Source of the DNA: Chitinophagaceae bacterium | Lineage (GTDB): Bacteria > Bacteroidota > Bacteroidia > Chitinophagales > Chitinophagaceae | DNA: 64,000 bases | Direction of reading: 5' to 3' | NCBI GenBank assembly: GCA_020403455.1 | Contig: JADBXP010000017.1 | Location: forward strand, 1 to 64,000 | Part shown: in pieces, positions 16,140 through 24,070 of the stretch | How the letters are laid out: the number at the start of each line of letters is the position of its first letter | Numbering within the stretch: the stretch's first letter is position 1 | Notes under the pieces: model-generated | Told to the model about the DNA's origin: nothing | The model's database searches: none | Seen by the model: the letters and a program-made list of their open reading frames with translations, nothing else | Program-made: the position numbers and the translations under genes

Positions 16140-16197
16140 TTTCGTCGGGAAGACAGGATTCGAACCTGCGACCCCCTGGTCCCAAACCAGGTGCGCT
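16140..16197. repeat. attR: 58-bp repeat within tRNA-Pro
   Basis: Identical to 2035-2092. It spans the 3' half of tRNA-Pro, from the anticodon arm to 5 bases past the discriminator. The tRNA stays intact at this end because its 5' half continues to 16218. Confidence 0.9.
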
Positions 16198-16218
16198 ACC
16201 GGCCTGCGCTACTTCCCG
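16145..16218 (-). tRNA. tRNA-Pro(TGG)
   Basis: The minus strand folds with acceptor arms CGGGAAG/CTTCCCG, anticodon loop TTTGGGA (anticodon TGG, proline) and T-arm GTTCGAATCC. CCA is not encoded. Its 3' half is the integration target of the mobile element and is duplicated at 2035. It is 17 bp from tRNA-Ser and probably co-transcribed with it. Confidence 0.95.
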
Positions 16219-16235
16219 CGGGCTTCAGCCCCTAG

Positions 16236-16324
16236 CGGTGAGGGAGGGATTCGAACCCTCGGTACAGTTTGACCCGTACGGCAGTTTAGCAAACTACTGG
16301 TTTTAGCCACTCACCCACCTCACC
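16236..16324 (-). tRNA. tRNA-Ser(GCT)
   Basis: An 89-base minus-strand tRNA with acceptor arms GGTGAGG/CCTCACC, anticodon loop TTGCTAA (GCT, serine), a long variable arm as in class II tRNAs, and discriminator G. It is first in a two-tRNA transcript with tRNA-Pro. Confidence 0.95.
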
Positions 16325-16344
16325 GGTTCCCTTTGTCAGGGGTG

Positions 16345-16376
16345 CAAAAATAATTTTCATTCAGTGAATAGCCAAA
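16345..16376 (-). promoter_or_regulatory. Promoter of the tRNA-Ser/tRNA-Pro transcript
   Basis: On the minus strand TTTG (16376-16373), a 20-bp spacer and TATTTTTG (16352-16345) match the full Bacteroidota promoter TTTG-N19-21-TAnnTTTG. It ends 20 bp before the tRNA-Ser gene. This is the most complete consensus promoter in the window. Confidence 0.7.
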
Positions 16377-16429
16377 AATAAGTGAGCCTATATCCCCAGA
16401 TAATTGATATTACCTGAGTCCGGCAACTT

Positions 16430-17857
16430 TTACATGGCAGCCAACTGAACCTTTTGCGTTAATTCCATTACATTCTCGCGGAAAAAAGAATCCGTATCCA
16501 TCAGGTCTTTTACCGTCTGGCAGGAATGTATCACCGTAGTATGATCCCGGCCTCCAAAATGCTCCCCAATGTTCTTAAGAGAATTCTTGGTAAATGCCTT
16601 TGCCAGGTACATAGTGATCTGTCTTGCCTGCACAATCTCCCTTTTTCGGGTTTTGTGCAGCAACTTATCATAAGAAACGTCAAAGTATTCGCATACCATC
16701 TTCTGAATGGCTTCGATCGTGATTTCCTTGTTGCTGGTCTTTACAAAGTTGCGCAATACTTTCTTGGCCAACTCAACATCAATATCTTTTTTGTTAAGAC
16801 TGGATTGTGCCAACAATGATATCAGGGCACCTTCCAGCTCACGCACGTTGGTATTGATGTTATAAGCAACATATTTTACTACATCGCGGGGCATCTCCAA
16901 ACCATCGTTTTTCATCTTCTTTTCCAAAATCTCAATGCGCACCTCATAATCGGGTATCTGCAAATCAGCACTCAATCCCCAACGGAAACGACTTAACAGG
17001 CGCTCTTGCATGCCATCCAAGTCTTTAGGAGCTTTATCTGATGTCAATACAAGTTGCTTGCCACTCTGGTGCAAATGATTGAAAATAGCAAAAAATGCAT
17101 CCTGACTTCTTTCGGCACGACTGAAAAACTGTACATCATCGATGATGAGTACATCAATCAATTGATAAAAATGTATAAAATCATTGATGGCATTGTTGCG
17201 GCTATGGTCCTGAAACTGATTGATGAACTTCTCACTACTTACATACAATACTACTTTGGAGGGATGAAGGCGTTTTACCTCATTTCCAATGGCCTGCGCC
17301 AGGTGTGTCTTTCCCAGACCTACCCCACCATAGATCACGAGGGGATTGAAAGAATTGTTGCCGGGCTTCTCAGCAACCGTTTTTCCGGCCCTGCGTGCCA
17401 CTCGGTTACAGTCCCCTTCCACAAATGCATCAAAAGTATAGATAGGATTCAACTGGGGATCAATCTGCATCTTCTTCAGTCCGGGTATTACAAACGGATT
17501 TTTTACCGGATTGTCGATCACGAGCGGGAAATTCATCTCATTGTTGTTGTAGGTCCGCATGTGACTGGCGGGTACATCCATGGAGCCAGAACGGGCATTG
17601 CCGCTATCAACCAATATGCGGTACTCCAGGCGGGCTTCTTTGCCTAATTCACGTTTGAGTGTTTTAGCGAGTAGGTTAACATAGTGCTCTTCCAGGTACT
17701 CAAAGAAAAACTGAGAAGGAACTTGTATCAATAATACATTGCCTTTTAACTCTAAGGGCTTGATGGGCTCGAACCAGGTCTTAAAATGCTGCCACTCCAC
17801 GATGTCCTTAATTATACTCAAGCAATTCAACCAAACTGATTCTGCACTTTTAGCCAT
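16430..17857 (-). CDS. dnaA: Chromosomal replication initiator DnaA
   Basis: This 475-residue initiator has all four domains: an N-terminal oligomerisation domain (1-90), a linker, the AAA+ domain with Walker A GGVGLGKTHLAQ and Walker B VLIIDDVQFF, and a C-terminal HTH with GRDHTTVIHSC. It binds DnaA boxes and opens oriC. The gene stands alone (not followed by dnaN) next to tRNA genes, as is usual in Bacteroidota. A DnaA-box-like 9-mer lies in its upstream region, which would allow autoregulation. Confidence 0.98.
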   Translation of the reverse strand: MAKSAESVWLNCLSIIKDIVEWQHFKTWFEPIKPLELKGNVLLIQVPSQFFFEYLEEHYVNLLAKTLKRELGKEARLEYRILVDSGNARSGSMDVPASHMRTYNNNEMNFPLVIDNPVKNPFVIPGLKKMQIDPQLNPIYTFDAFVEGDCNRVARRAGKTVAEKPGNNSFNPLVIYGGVGLGKTHLAQAIGNEVKRLHPSKVVLYVSSEKFINQFQDHSRNNAINDFIHFYQLIDVLIIDDVQFFSRAERSQDAFFAIFNHLHQSGKQLVLTSDKAPKDLDGMQERLLSRFRWGLSADLQIPDYEVRIEILEKKMKNDGLEMPRDVVKYVAYNINTNVRELEGALISLLAQSSLNKKDIDVELAKKVLRNFVKTSNKEITIEAIQKMVCEYFDVSYDKLLHKTRKREIVQARQITMYLAKAFTKNSLKNIGEHFGGRDHTTVIHSCQTVKDLMDTDSFFRENVMELTQKVQLAAM

Positions 17858-17926
17858 ACGATGAAAAATAATTTATGTTGAGTTAACGAATGTTCTTCTG
17901 TTGGGTAAGTTACACATTTTTCAAAT

Positions 17927-17935
17927 TGTGGAAAA
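17927..17935 (-). promoter_or_regulatory. DnaA-box-like site upstream of dnaA
   Basis: TTTTCCACA on the minus strand differs by one base from the consensus TTATCCACA. A single box about 70 bp upstream of dnaA fits autoregulation; it is not enough to call oriC. Confidence 0.35.
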
Positions 17936-17994
17936 CTTAAAAAAAGTAACTTGGGAGTGCGAATATGTAGGTTTTATGTTGAAAAAAAAATTTT

Positions 17995-18933
17995 TTATTC
18001 TGCATTTTTTTTTGGTGTAGATAGTTCGTTAAAAGTCAGCGATTTATTCCCCCCTTTTCCAGATAGATTATGGTCAATTCTTGCCAAAAAATTTTCTTGC
18101 TCACTTATTTGTATTACAGCCGTTTTATTTCCCGATTTATTCGTATATAGGCGAACCCCTGAAACTGGATAGCGGGTATGACACCCAAAAATCAAATCCA
18201 CCTGTTCACTCTCTTTAGCTAGCCATGCGTCCATTGAATTGCGCAGATGAAAGTTGCTGCCACCATGATTGAAACATACCACCCAATCACACCCTTTTTC
18301 TTTTAGCACAGCAGCTGTTCTATTCAAAGCAAGTTCCGGCGGAATAAATTCTACCGACTCCCATCCATGGGCAAAACCTCGTTCACCCTGTTGCATTCCG
18401 ATCCCAGTAATTCCAATGCGCATTCCCCCGAAATCCTTTACCATAAAGGGTTTCACCAGCTTTTCAAAAGGAGTATCGCGAACAACATAATTACAAGCCA
18501 GCCAGAAAAAATTTACCTGTTCTGCTATTTTTGTCCACACTTCAATGCCGGAAGCCAATTCAGATTCACCGGGGATGGCAGCATCGTATTGCAACAAAGA
18601 AGCATTGGTAAAATCCGATTCTATTGTTGAAAAGTTGTTAGCTGTTGATGGACACATCATGTTGCCGCCGCCAATCAATACAACCGGAAATCCTTCCTCC
18701 CTGATGCGATTCAATACCTTCAACTTGGCTACTTGTTGTGCAATTCTCTCTTCGGCTTCCTTTCCATCAACATATTCATGCAATTTGAGATGCAATCCTT
18801 CAGCGTATACCAGTACAAACCTGTTGTTGATGATCTTTCTGATTGAAAAATCATCAACACAACGGGGAAGAAAAAAACCGGTTAAAGAGAAAAAATTTTT
18901 AGCAATAAAATTTCTGCGATTAATCATAGGCAT
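17995..18933 (-). CDS. Degenerate 5'-nucleotidase/metallophosphatase-like protein
   Basis: This 312-residue exported protein (twin-Arg-like start MINRRNF plus hydrophobic segment) aligns by eye with the N-terminal metallophosphatase domain of UshA-type 5'-nucleotidases. Nearly every metal-binding motif is altered. The usual TNDxH reads AEGLH, the GD motif reads GGGN, GNHEF reads GESEL, SH reads NH, and GHTH reads CHTR. Catalysis is therefore doubtful and it may be a binding pseudoenzyme. It overlaps the upstream gene by 14 bp; that gene is the matching C-terminal domain as a separate protein. The homology is clear; the loss of activity is inferred. Confidence 0.75.
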   Translation of the reverse strand: MPMINRRNFIAKNFFSLTGFFLPRCVDDFSIRKIINNRFVLVYAEGLHLKLHEYVDGKEAEERIAQQVAKLKVLNRIREEGFPVVLIGGGNMMCPSTANNFSTIESDFTNASLLQYDAAIPGESELASGIEVWTKIAEQVNFFWLACNYVVRDTPFEKLVKPFMVKDFGGMRIGITGIGMQQGERGFAHGWESVEFIPPELALNRTAAVLKEKGCDWVVCFNHGGSNFHLRNSMDAWLAKESEQVDLIFGCHTRYPVSGVRLYTNKSGNKTAVIQISEQENFLARIDHNLSGKGGNKSLTFNELSTPKKNAE

Positions 18934-19663
18934 GTATTCTTTTTTCAGTAGAAATTCGCAATGGAATTCCTGCTGCCGTAAATGATTGGCAATAGGCAAT
19001 CATAAAATCAAAAAGATGGTTCCCCTGCATGATAGCAGGATGATCATGAAGAAAAGGTAACAGCTTGTTGTCTTCCCAACTATCTCTTACCAAGATGACA
19101 TTTATTGTTGAAAAAGGGTTTGCTTCCGCTTGCCGGCAAATAACTTGAATCTTTTTTTGTGCATTTCTTACGATGCTTGTTCCCGCCGAAATGCCCCAGG
19201 ATTTTGCAGAAATTGTGGTGTCGAATAACTGTTCGACAACATCCAGGGGAAGTTGTCTGAATTCCCATCTGTAGTGCCCCGGAAAAAGTCGAAAAATATC
19301 CCGATAACTGATGTTCCCCCGGGGTAATTGCTGAAAAGTAGTTCCTACAGGAACCAATACGAGGTGGGGCTCTTTTCCAATCATCTTACCGGCCGAATAA
19401 AATATGGCATCTGCCACCCAGTTGGATATTACCGGTAAAGAGGTTTTCGCATGCTGCCAGTACTTTGTGGGCGAATAAGCAATGATTTGGTCCATCTGCA
19501 CCCAGCTCTGTCGGTACTCCCTGATTAATCGGAGGTAATTTTCATCAGCCGTGTCTTTGAAAGAACGAATCTGATAAATGGTCAACGAGGCATTCGGTGG
19601 AGTATGGCATGCAACCATTTGGTTGAAAAAGCAACCCAGTAAAAAACATCTTAACAGGATCAT
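18920..19663 (-). CDS. 5'-nucleotidase C-terminal-domain-like lipoprotein
   Basis: This 247-residue protein has a hydrophobic start and a possible lipobox (QMVACHT). The body resembles the 5'-nucleotidase C-terminal domain: SNWVADAIFYSAG, then LPRGNISYRDIFRLFP, then LPLDVVEQLFD. The usual substrate-binding segment NxGGIR is replaced by PVGTTFQ, so nucleotide binding is probably lost. It is translated just ahead of, and overlaps, the metallophosphatase-like partner; together they look like a split UshA. The pair probably forms one periplasmic unit. Confidence 0.7.
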   Translation of the reverse strand: MILLRCFLLGCFFNQMVACHTPPNASLTIYQIRSFKDTADENYLRLIREYRQSWVQMDQIIAYSPTKYWQHAKTSLPVISNWVADAIFYSAGKMIGKEPHLVLVPVGTTFQQLPRGNISYRDIFRLFPGHYRWEFRQLPLDVVEQLFDTTISAKSWGISAGTSIVRNAQKKIQVICRQAEANPFSTINVILVRDSWEDNKLLPFLHDHPAIMQGNHLFDFMIAYCQSFTAAGIPLRISTEKRIHAYD

Positions 19664-19738
19664 ATCGGGAGGAAAGGTAGAAAAGAGGAGGAACCACTTA
19701 TTAGGTATTTTTACTCGGTCTGTTGGGTAAAAAAAGAG

Positions 19739-19746
19739 TAATTTTG
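19739..19746 (+). promoter_or_regulatory. -7 box of the DUF3127 gene
   Basis: TAATTTTG fits TAnnTTTG and lies 18 bp upstream of the ATG at 19765. No -33 box is evident. Confidence 0.45.
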
Positions 19747-19764
19747 TTGTTTAAAACACGAATT

Positions 19765-20148
19765 ATGTCTTACGAATTAACAGGTAAACTGGTGGCCAAA
19801 ATGGATACCGTGCAGCGCTCCGAAACATTCAAAACCAGAGAATTTGTAGTAGAGAAATCTGAAGATATCAATGGCAGAACCATCACCAATTACATTAAGT
19901 TTCAATGTGTGCAAGATAAAACCACCCTCCCCGATCGTTTCAACCTGGGTGACGAAGTGAAAGTTTTCTTCAACATCAAGGGTAGCCGGTGGAGCCGCGA
20001 CGGCAAAGATGGTTATATCACCAACCTGGATGCCTGGAAAATGGAAACTCTTAAGATGAATGCAACCGTGAATCGTTCTGAAGAAGTGTCTTACAACGAT
20101 ATGCCACCTGCCAGTCCTTCCGAACAATTAGATGATCTCCCCTTCTAA
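19765..20148 (+). CDS. DUF3127 protein
   Basis: This 127-residue protein starts at MSYELTGKLV, chosen because a -7 box lies just upstream. It has an OB-like beta-rich core (FNLGDEVKVFFNIKGSRW) and an acidic tail ending DDLPF. That tail recalls the C-terminal tip of single-stranded DNA-binding proteins, and DUF3127 proteins are SSB-like. Substrate and partners are not established. Confidence 0.85.
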   Translation: MSYELTGKLVAKMDTVQRSETFKTREFVVEKSEDINGRTITNYIKFQCVQDKTTLPDRFNLGDEVKVFFNIKGSRWSRDGKDGYITNLDAWKMETLKMNATVNRSEEVSYNDMPPASPSEQLDDLPF

Positions 20149-20195
20149 TCTGTATTGTACCATTTGATTGTTTGTAGGATAGCAACCTCACCAAC

Positions 20196-21779
20196 ATGAT
20201 AAAAAACATCCGGCTGCAACTGCCGCCTTCCATTGCTTTCAATGATACTCTTTTGCTGGAGCACCTGGCAACTGAGCTGGACGTACCTACGGATAGTATT
20301 ACAGGTTTTTTCAAACGCAAAGAATCCATAGACGCCAGGAACCCGCGGCAACTGCATGTTAATGCCCTGTATGATGTTTTCCTATTTGAACCTCTGCCTC
20401 CTTTTCCTTATCAACCCATTCAGTGGCTTCCAATTGCAACAGGTGCTCCTTCAGTTATCATTATTGGAAGTGGACCAGCCGGACTCTTCGCTGCCTTGCA
20501 ATTGATTGAGAAGGGAATTTGTCCCATCATTTTAGAAAGAGGAAAAGATGTCCAGTCCAGAAGACGCGATCTGGCGGCATTGAATAGAACAGGTACTGTT
20601 CATCCGGATAGCAACTATTGCTTTGGTGAAGGTGGTGCGGGCACCTACAGTGACGGTAAACTCTATACCCGAAGCAGTAAAAGAGGAAATGTACAACGTG
20701 TCCTGCAAATTTTTCATCAGTTGGGTGCACCCGACGCTATCCTATACCAGGCACACCCGCATATCGGCACCAATTTGCTTCCCCGAATAATTACTGCCAT
20801 GCGGCAACAGATTCTGGAAGCCGGCGGTGAATTCCATTTCGGTCAGAGAGTAACGAACTTCACAACCGGGAATGGTAGGGTGCAGGAAGTGATTACTCAG
20901 TCGGGAGAAAAATGGAAGGCAGATGCGGTAATTCTGGCTACCGGCCATTCTGCCCGGGATATTTTTGAATTATTCCACCGGCAGCAATGGCAACTGGAAG
21001 CTAAACCCTTTGCGTTGGGAGTAAGAATTGAACATCCGCAAGCACTGATTGATTCCATACAATATCATACACCTCAAAGAAATGCCTTGCTCCCGCCAGC
21101 CTCCTATAGTCTGGTGGAACAGGTCAATCAGCGGGGTGTTTTCAGTTTTTGTATGTGCCCCGGAGGCATTATAGCACCAGCTGCTACCTCGCCCGGTGAA
21201 TTGGTGGTGAACGGCTGGAGTCCCAGTAAGCGCAACAATCCCTTCGCCAACAGTGGTATGGTCGTTCAAGTAGAACTGAAAGACGCTGTGAACTTTTTTG
21301 GCAAAAAAAATTCGGCTGTCGACAATCCTTTGCTCCTGCTGCAATTTCAGCAGTTGGTGGAAAAAAAAGCATTTCTCGCCGGCGGTGGTAATCTGGTAGC
21401 TCCCGTCCAGCGGATGGTGGACTTTGCCTCGGGAAAAGTATCGACAGATCTTCCTGCCTGTAGTTATTTGCCGGGGGTACATTCTTCAGATTTATCGGAG
21501 GTATTGCCCGATTTTATTGCTGGTGCACTGAGAAAAGCTTGCCGTGAGTTCGGAAAAAAAATGAAGGGATATTTTACCAATGAAGCGGTGTTGGTAGCGA
21601 CTGAAAGCAGAACCTCCTCCCCTGTTCGTATACCAAGAGATGCTGAAAAACTTACACACCCGCAATTGCTCAATTTGTATCCCTGCGGGGAAGGTGCAGG
21701 CTATGCCGGTGGAATCGTTAGTGCGGCTATGGATGGTGAAAGAGTCGCATTGGCTGCTGCTATGCTGGTAAAAAAGTAA
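20196..21779 (+). CDS. NAD(P)/FAD-dependent oxidoreductase (COG2509-like)
   Basis: This 527-residue flavoprotein has the dinucleotide-binding motif IIGSGPAGLFAALQL near residue 90, after an N-terminal domain that is typical of this family. GEGGAGTYSDGKLYTR follows, and the C-terminal end has PCGEGAGYAGGIVSAAMDG, where FAD is held. Members are predicted dehydrogenases of unknown substrate. The length is normal. It lies 47 bp after the DUF3127 gene. Confidence 0.85.
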   Translation: MIKNIRLQLPPSIAFNDTLLLEHLATELDVPTDSITGFFKRKESIDARNPRQLHVNALYDVFLFEPLPPFPYQPIQWLPIATGAPSVIIIGSGPAGLFAALQLIEKGICPIILERGKDVQSRRRDLAALNRTGTVHPDSNYCFGEGGAGTYSDGKLYTRSSKRGNVQRVLQIFHQLGAPDAILYQAHPHIGTNLLPRIITAMRQQILEAGGEFHFGQRVTNFTTGNGRVQEVITQSGEKWKADAVILATGHSARDIFELFHRQQWQLEAKPFALGVRIEHPQALIDSIQYHTPQRNALLPPASYSLVEQVNQRGVFSFCMCPGGIIAPAATSPGELVVNGWSPSKRNNPFANSGMVVQVELKDAVNFFGKKNSAVDNPLLLLQFQQLVEKKAFLAGGGNLVAPVQRMVDFASGKVSTDLPACSYLPGVHSSDLSEVLPDFIAGALRKACREFGKKMKGYFTNEAVLVATESRTSSPVRIPRDAEKLTHPQLLNLYPCGEGAGYAGGIVSAAMDGERVALAAAMLVKK

Positions 21780-21943
21780 AAAAGAAGGGCAGGAACCAGC
21801 CCAGTAAAATCCCCCCCAGGATCTAAAGGATGTTCCCGCCCAATTCAGCTAAACAATGAACCTACTGCCTTTTATTAAACAAGTACAAACCTAATAACGA
21901 TCTGAAGTAGGAAAAACAGGAAAAACCCTGAATTTAGTTCGGC

Positions 21944-22567
21944 CTAAAGTGCTACAATTCCATGTTGTAAGGCATACATGACTATCCCCACGCGGGATCC
22001 GACCCCTAATTTCTTCAAAAGACTGTCTCTATATCCATCAATGGTTCTAGGACTTAACTGCATCAATTCAGCAATTTCCTTATGTGACTTCTCTGAACAA
22101 ACCCATTGCATGTATACTTTTTCCTGATCGGACAGCTGAATGGGCTGGCTGGAAACTGTTCGACCCGGGAGCGATGGTACCATTTCATTGTGGGCAAAGC
22201 CATGTTGATGTACTTCCTCTAACATCCTTACCAGTTCTTCTGGTTCTGCATCCTTGAGCAGATAGGCACGGGCGCCACTGCTCATCATTCGTATGATGGT
22301 ATTCTCACTGCGAACCATACTTAGTGCCACCACCTTCAACTCAGGATAATGTTCCCGCAACCAGCGGGTGGTTTCAGGACCACTCATAACGGGCATGGAA
22401 ACATCCATTAGCACCAAATCGGGCCAGGTTTGATCTTCCAGGTATTCGATCAATTCTTTTCCATTGGAGGCCTGAAAGATTACCTCAAATCCACCCATTA
22501 GCCGCAATAAAGCAGCCATGCTCTTGCGCAGCATGGTATGGTCATCTACCAATGCCAGTGTTATCAT
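21944..22567 (-). CDS. NarL/LuxR-family response regulator
   Basis: This 207-residue regulator has a receiver domain with acidic pocket D9-D10 (ALVDDHTML), phosphoacceptor Asp in LVLMDVSMP and Lys in LLKDAEP. A C-terminal LuxR-type HTH follows (SEKSHKEIAELMQLSPRTID). It is activated by the histidine kinase encoded directly upstream; the genes overlap by 26 bp. Confidence 0.9.
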   Translation of the reverse strand: MITLALVDDHTMLRKSMAALLRLMGGFEVIFQASNGKELIEYLEDQTWPDLVLMDVSMPVMSGPETTRWLREHYPELKVVALSMVRSENTIIRMMSSGARAYLLKDAEPEELVRMLEEVHQHGFAHNEMVPSLPGRTVSSQPIQLSDQEKVYMQWVCSEKSHKEIAELMQLSPRTIDGYRDSLLKKLGVGSRVGIVMYALQHGIVAL

Positions 22568-23345
22568 CGGATATTTTTTTATACTTCAAAGTAATGGTTG
22601 TTCCTCTTCCGGGAGCTGTCTCCGTCAATATCTCTGCACCGATCAGCATAGCCCTTTGAGCCATACTTCTCACACCTAATCCATTTTTCCCTACATTGTT
22701 TACCATGTCAAAACCTTTTCCATTGTCTCTTACCCTGAGGCAGTACAATTGTTCCGTTTCCGATAATTCAATGGCAACCTCAGTTGCTTCCGCGTGACGG
22801 ATTATATTTTGTATCGCTTCCTGAAAAATGCGGTAGATAAACAATGCATGGTTTGGATTGATGTGCATAGTCAATCCGCTGCCCTTCCATGTAACCTGAT
22901 ACTTACCGGTCTTTTGAATTTGTTCGACCAAAAATTCAATACCAGCGGAAAGTCCGTTTTCCAACAACCGATCTCCCTGATATCCCATACTGATCTGACG
23001 AAGTTGATGAATGGCTTCTGCTACCTGGTCACGAATTTCCTTCAGCTGTGTCAGGTGTACCTGTTCCATCGATAAAATGCTTAGGTTAAGTTTAACCAGA
23101 CTCAATTGTTGTCCCACGTTATCATGTATATCCTGTGCAATCATTTGAAAAGTATGTTCCTGAACTTCCCGCTCCACCTGTTCCAGTTCTCTTCTGTATT
23201 TTTCTTCCATCAATTCCCGTTCATAGATCAGCCGCTGCTTTTTCCTGCTATAATGCAGCAATAAAAGCAAGAGCATGAAAGCAAACAGCGATACAAATGC
23301 TGTAGCTATCAGGATGCCGATAATGATGGAGTAGTTTTCCTGCAT
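22542..23345 (-). CDS. Sensor histidine kinase, HisKA_3 type
   Basis: This 267-residue kinase starts at 23345 (MQENYSIIIG). It has one transmembrane helix, a coiled coil, the phosphoacceptor helix DIHDNVGQQLSLVKL, and an HATPase domain with DNGKGFD and GLGVRSMAQRA. There is no extracellular sensor domain, so sensing probably occurs through the membrane protein encoded just upstream. It phosphorylates the NarL-type regulator downstream. Confidence 0.85.
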   Translation of the reverse strand: MQENYSIIIGILIATAFVSLFAFMLLLLLLHYSRKKQRLIYERELMEEKYRRELEQVEREVQEHTFQMIAQDIHDNVGQQLSLVKLNLSILSMEQVHLTQLKEIRDQVAEAIHQLRQISMGYQGDRLLENGLSAGIEFLVEQIQKTGKYQVTWKGSGLTMHINPNHALFIYRIFQEAIQNIIRHAEATEVAIELSETEQLYCLRVRDNGKGFDMVNNVGKNGLGVRSMAQRAMLIGAEILTETAPGRGTTITLKYKKISDDNTGIGR

Positions 23346-23974
23346 GTAATGATGGCAATAGATATACAGCTGTAAAGAAAAATGGACAACAAGCGGGGTA
23401 CAAGGGTATATATGGGTTCCCCCCATAAATTCACCTGCCGCATCCTAATGAATTCATACAAAGAGAAGACTATGCTCACTCCGGAGAAAAAAACCACCAC
23501 CCCAACAGCCACCCATCCAACAGGATCTTTCGTCAGGTCTGTCATTTCATCCCCCACAAATCGCACATACATGTAAAACAATGCCGATACTGATAGAAAA
23601 AATCCAACCAGAATGATGCAATAGAAAAATACCTGGTATTGACTGGGAAAGAAAAAATAACAGATAGCTATACAGGCTGTAACCAACGGCACACAAACAC
23701 GCAGATATTTTTTATAGGCGGCATGTTGAGCAAATCGATAGAAAAGAAAATTATACAACAGCCATTCTACTAGCATGATCAGGTAGTTGGTTCCATAGGT
23801 ACTGGTATGGTAAACATTCCGCTGTAAAATGGCCACATATTCTGCCAAAACAATAAAAACCAGAAAAGGCAGGAGCAACCCCATCTTGTAGCGCAACAAA
23901 TGACGGTGATACAAGATGGCCAATGCCATACATAGCAATTCAATGAAGTGGTAAAGGTAGACCGGTGCGCTCAT
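23309..23974 (-). CDS. Multi-pass membrane protein, likely partner of the histidine kinase
   Basis: This 221-residue protein consists almost wholly of hydrophobic helices (about six), for example LLPFLVFIVLAEYVAIL and WVAVGVVVFFSGVSIVFSLY. The reading frame overlaps the start of the kinase gene, so they are co-translated. Similar membrane proteins precede small HisKA_3 kinases in Chitinophagaceae and may serve as sensor. No ligand can be deduced. Confidence 0.75.
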   Translation of the reverse strand: MSAPVYLYHFIELLCMALAILYHRHLLRYKMGLLLPFLVFIVLAEYVAILQRNVYHTSTYGTNYLIMLVEWLLYNFLFYRFAQHAAYKKYLRVCVPLVTACIAICYFFFPSQYQVFFYCIILVGFFLSVSALFYMYVRFVGDEMTDLTKDPVGWVAVGVVVFFSGVSIVFSLYEFIRMRQVNLWGEPIYTLVPRLLSIFLYSCISIAIITCRKTTPSLSAS

Positions 23975-24070
23975 GGTACTGGTAAGAATCTACCGCCAAA
24001 TTAGGCAAAAACAAGTGCAATAGATTAGGTATAAATACCTGATTTTGTCAAGTAAAAATACCTAATGAAC

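Larger units (their letters stand above)
2035..16197. mobile_element. tRNA-Pro-integrated mobile element of about 14.1 kb with defence cargo
   Basis: Boundaries are the 58-bp direct repeats derived from tRNA-Pro. A tyrosine integrase (14827-16011) lies next to the intact tRNA, the normal polarity for such elements. Cargo at 2.6-9.3 kb comprises HNH, cyclase-like, MmeI-like, ART-like and TIR-like genes. The 9.6-16 kb part comprises RadC-like, DUF3871, ATPase, lipoprotein, a small conserved protein, a superfamily A polymerase and the integrase. No relaxase, type IV secretion, capsid or terminase gene is seen. It is therefore either mobilised by a helper or a replicating satellite- or plasmid-like integrative element. 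The boundary call is firm; the lifestyle is an inference. Confidence 0.85.

Noticed and set aside
2035..16197. Prophage
   Set aside because: No terminase, portal, capsid or tail genes are present; the integrase and polymerase alone do not show a phage.
2035..16197. Conjugative element
   Set aside because: No relaxase, coupling protein or Tra genes are visible.
16088..16306. Plus-strand reading frame across the tRNA genes
   Set aside because: It is antisense to tRNA-Pro and tRNA-Ser, which are clear by structure.
17054..17647. 197-residue plus-strand frame
   Set aside because: Entirely antisense to dnaA, whose coding sequence is beyond doubt.
17858..17994. Chromosomal origin next to dnaA
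   Set aside because: Only one imperfect DnaA box is present and there is no cluster or clear unwinding element.
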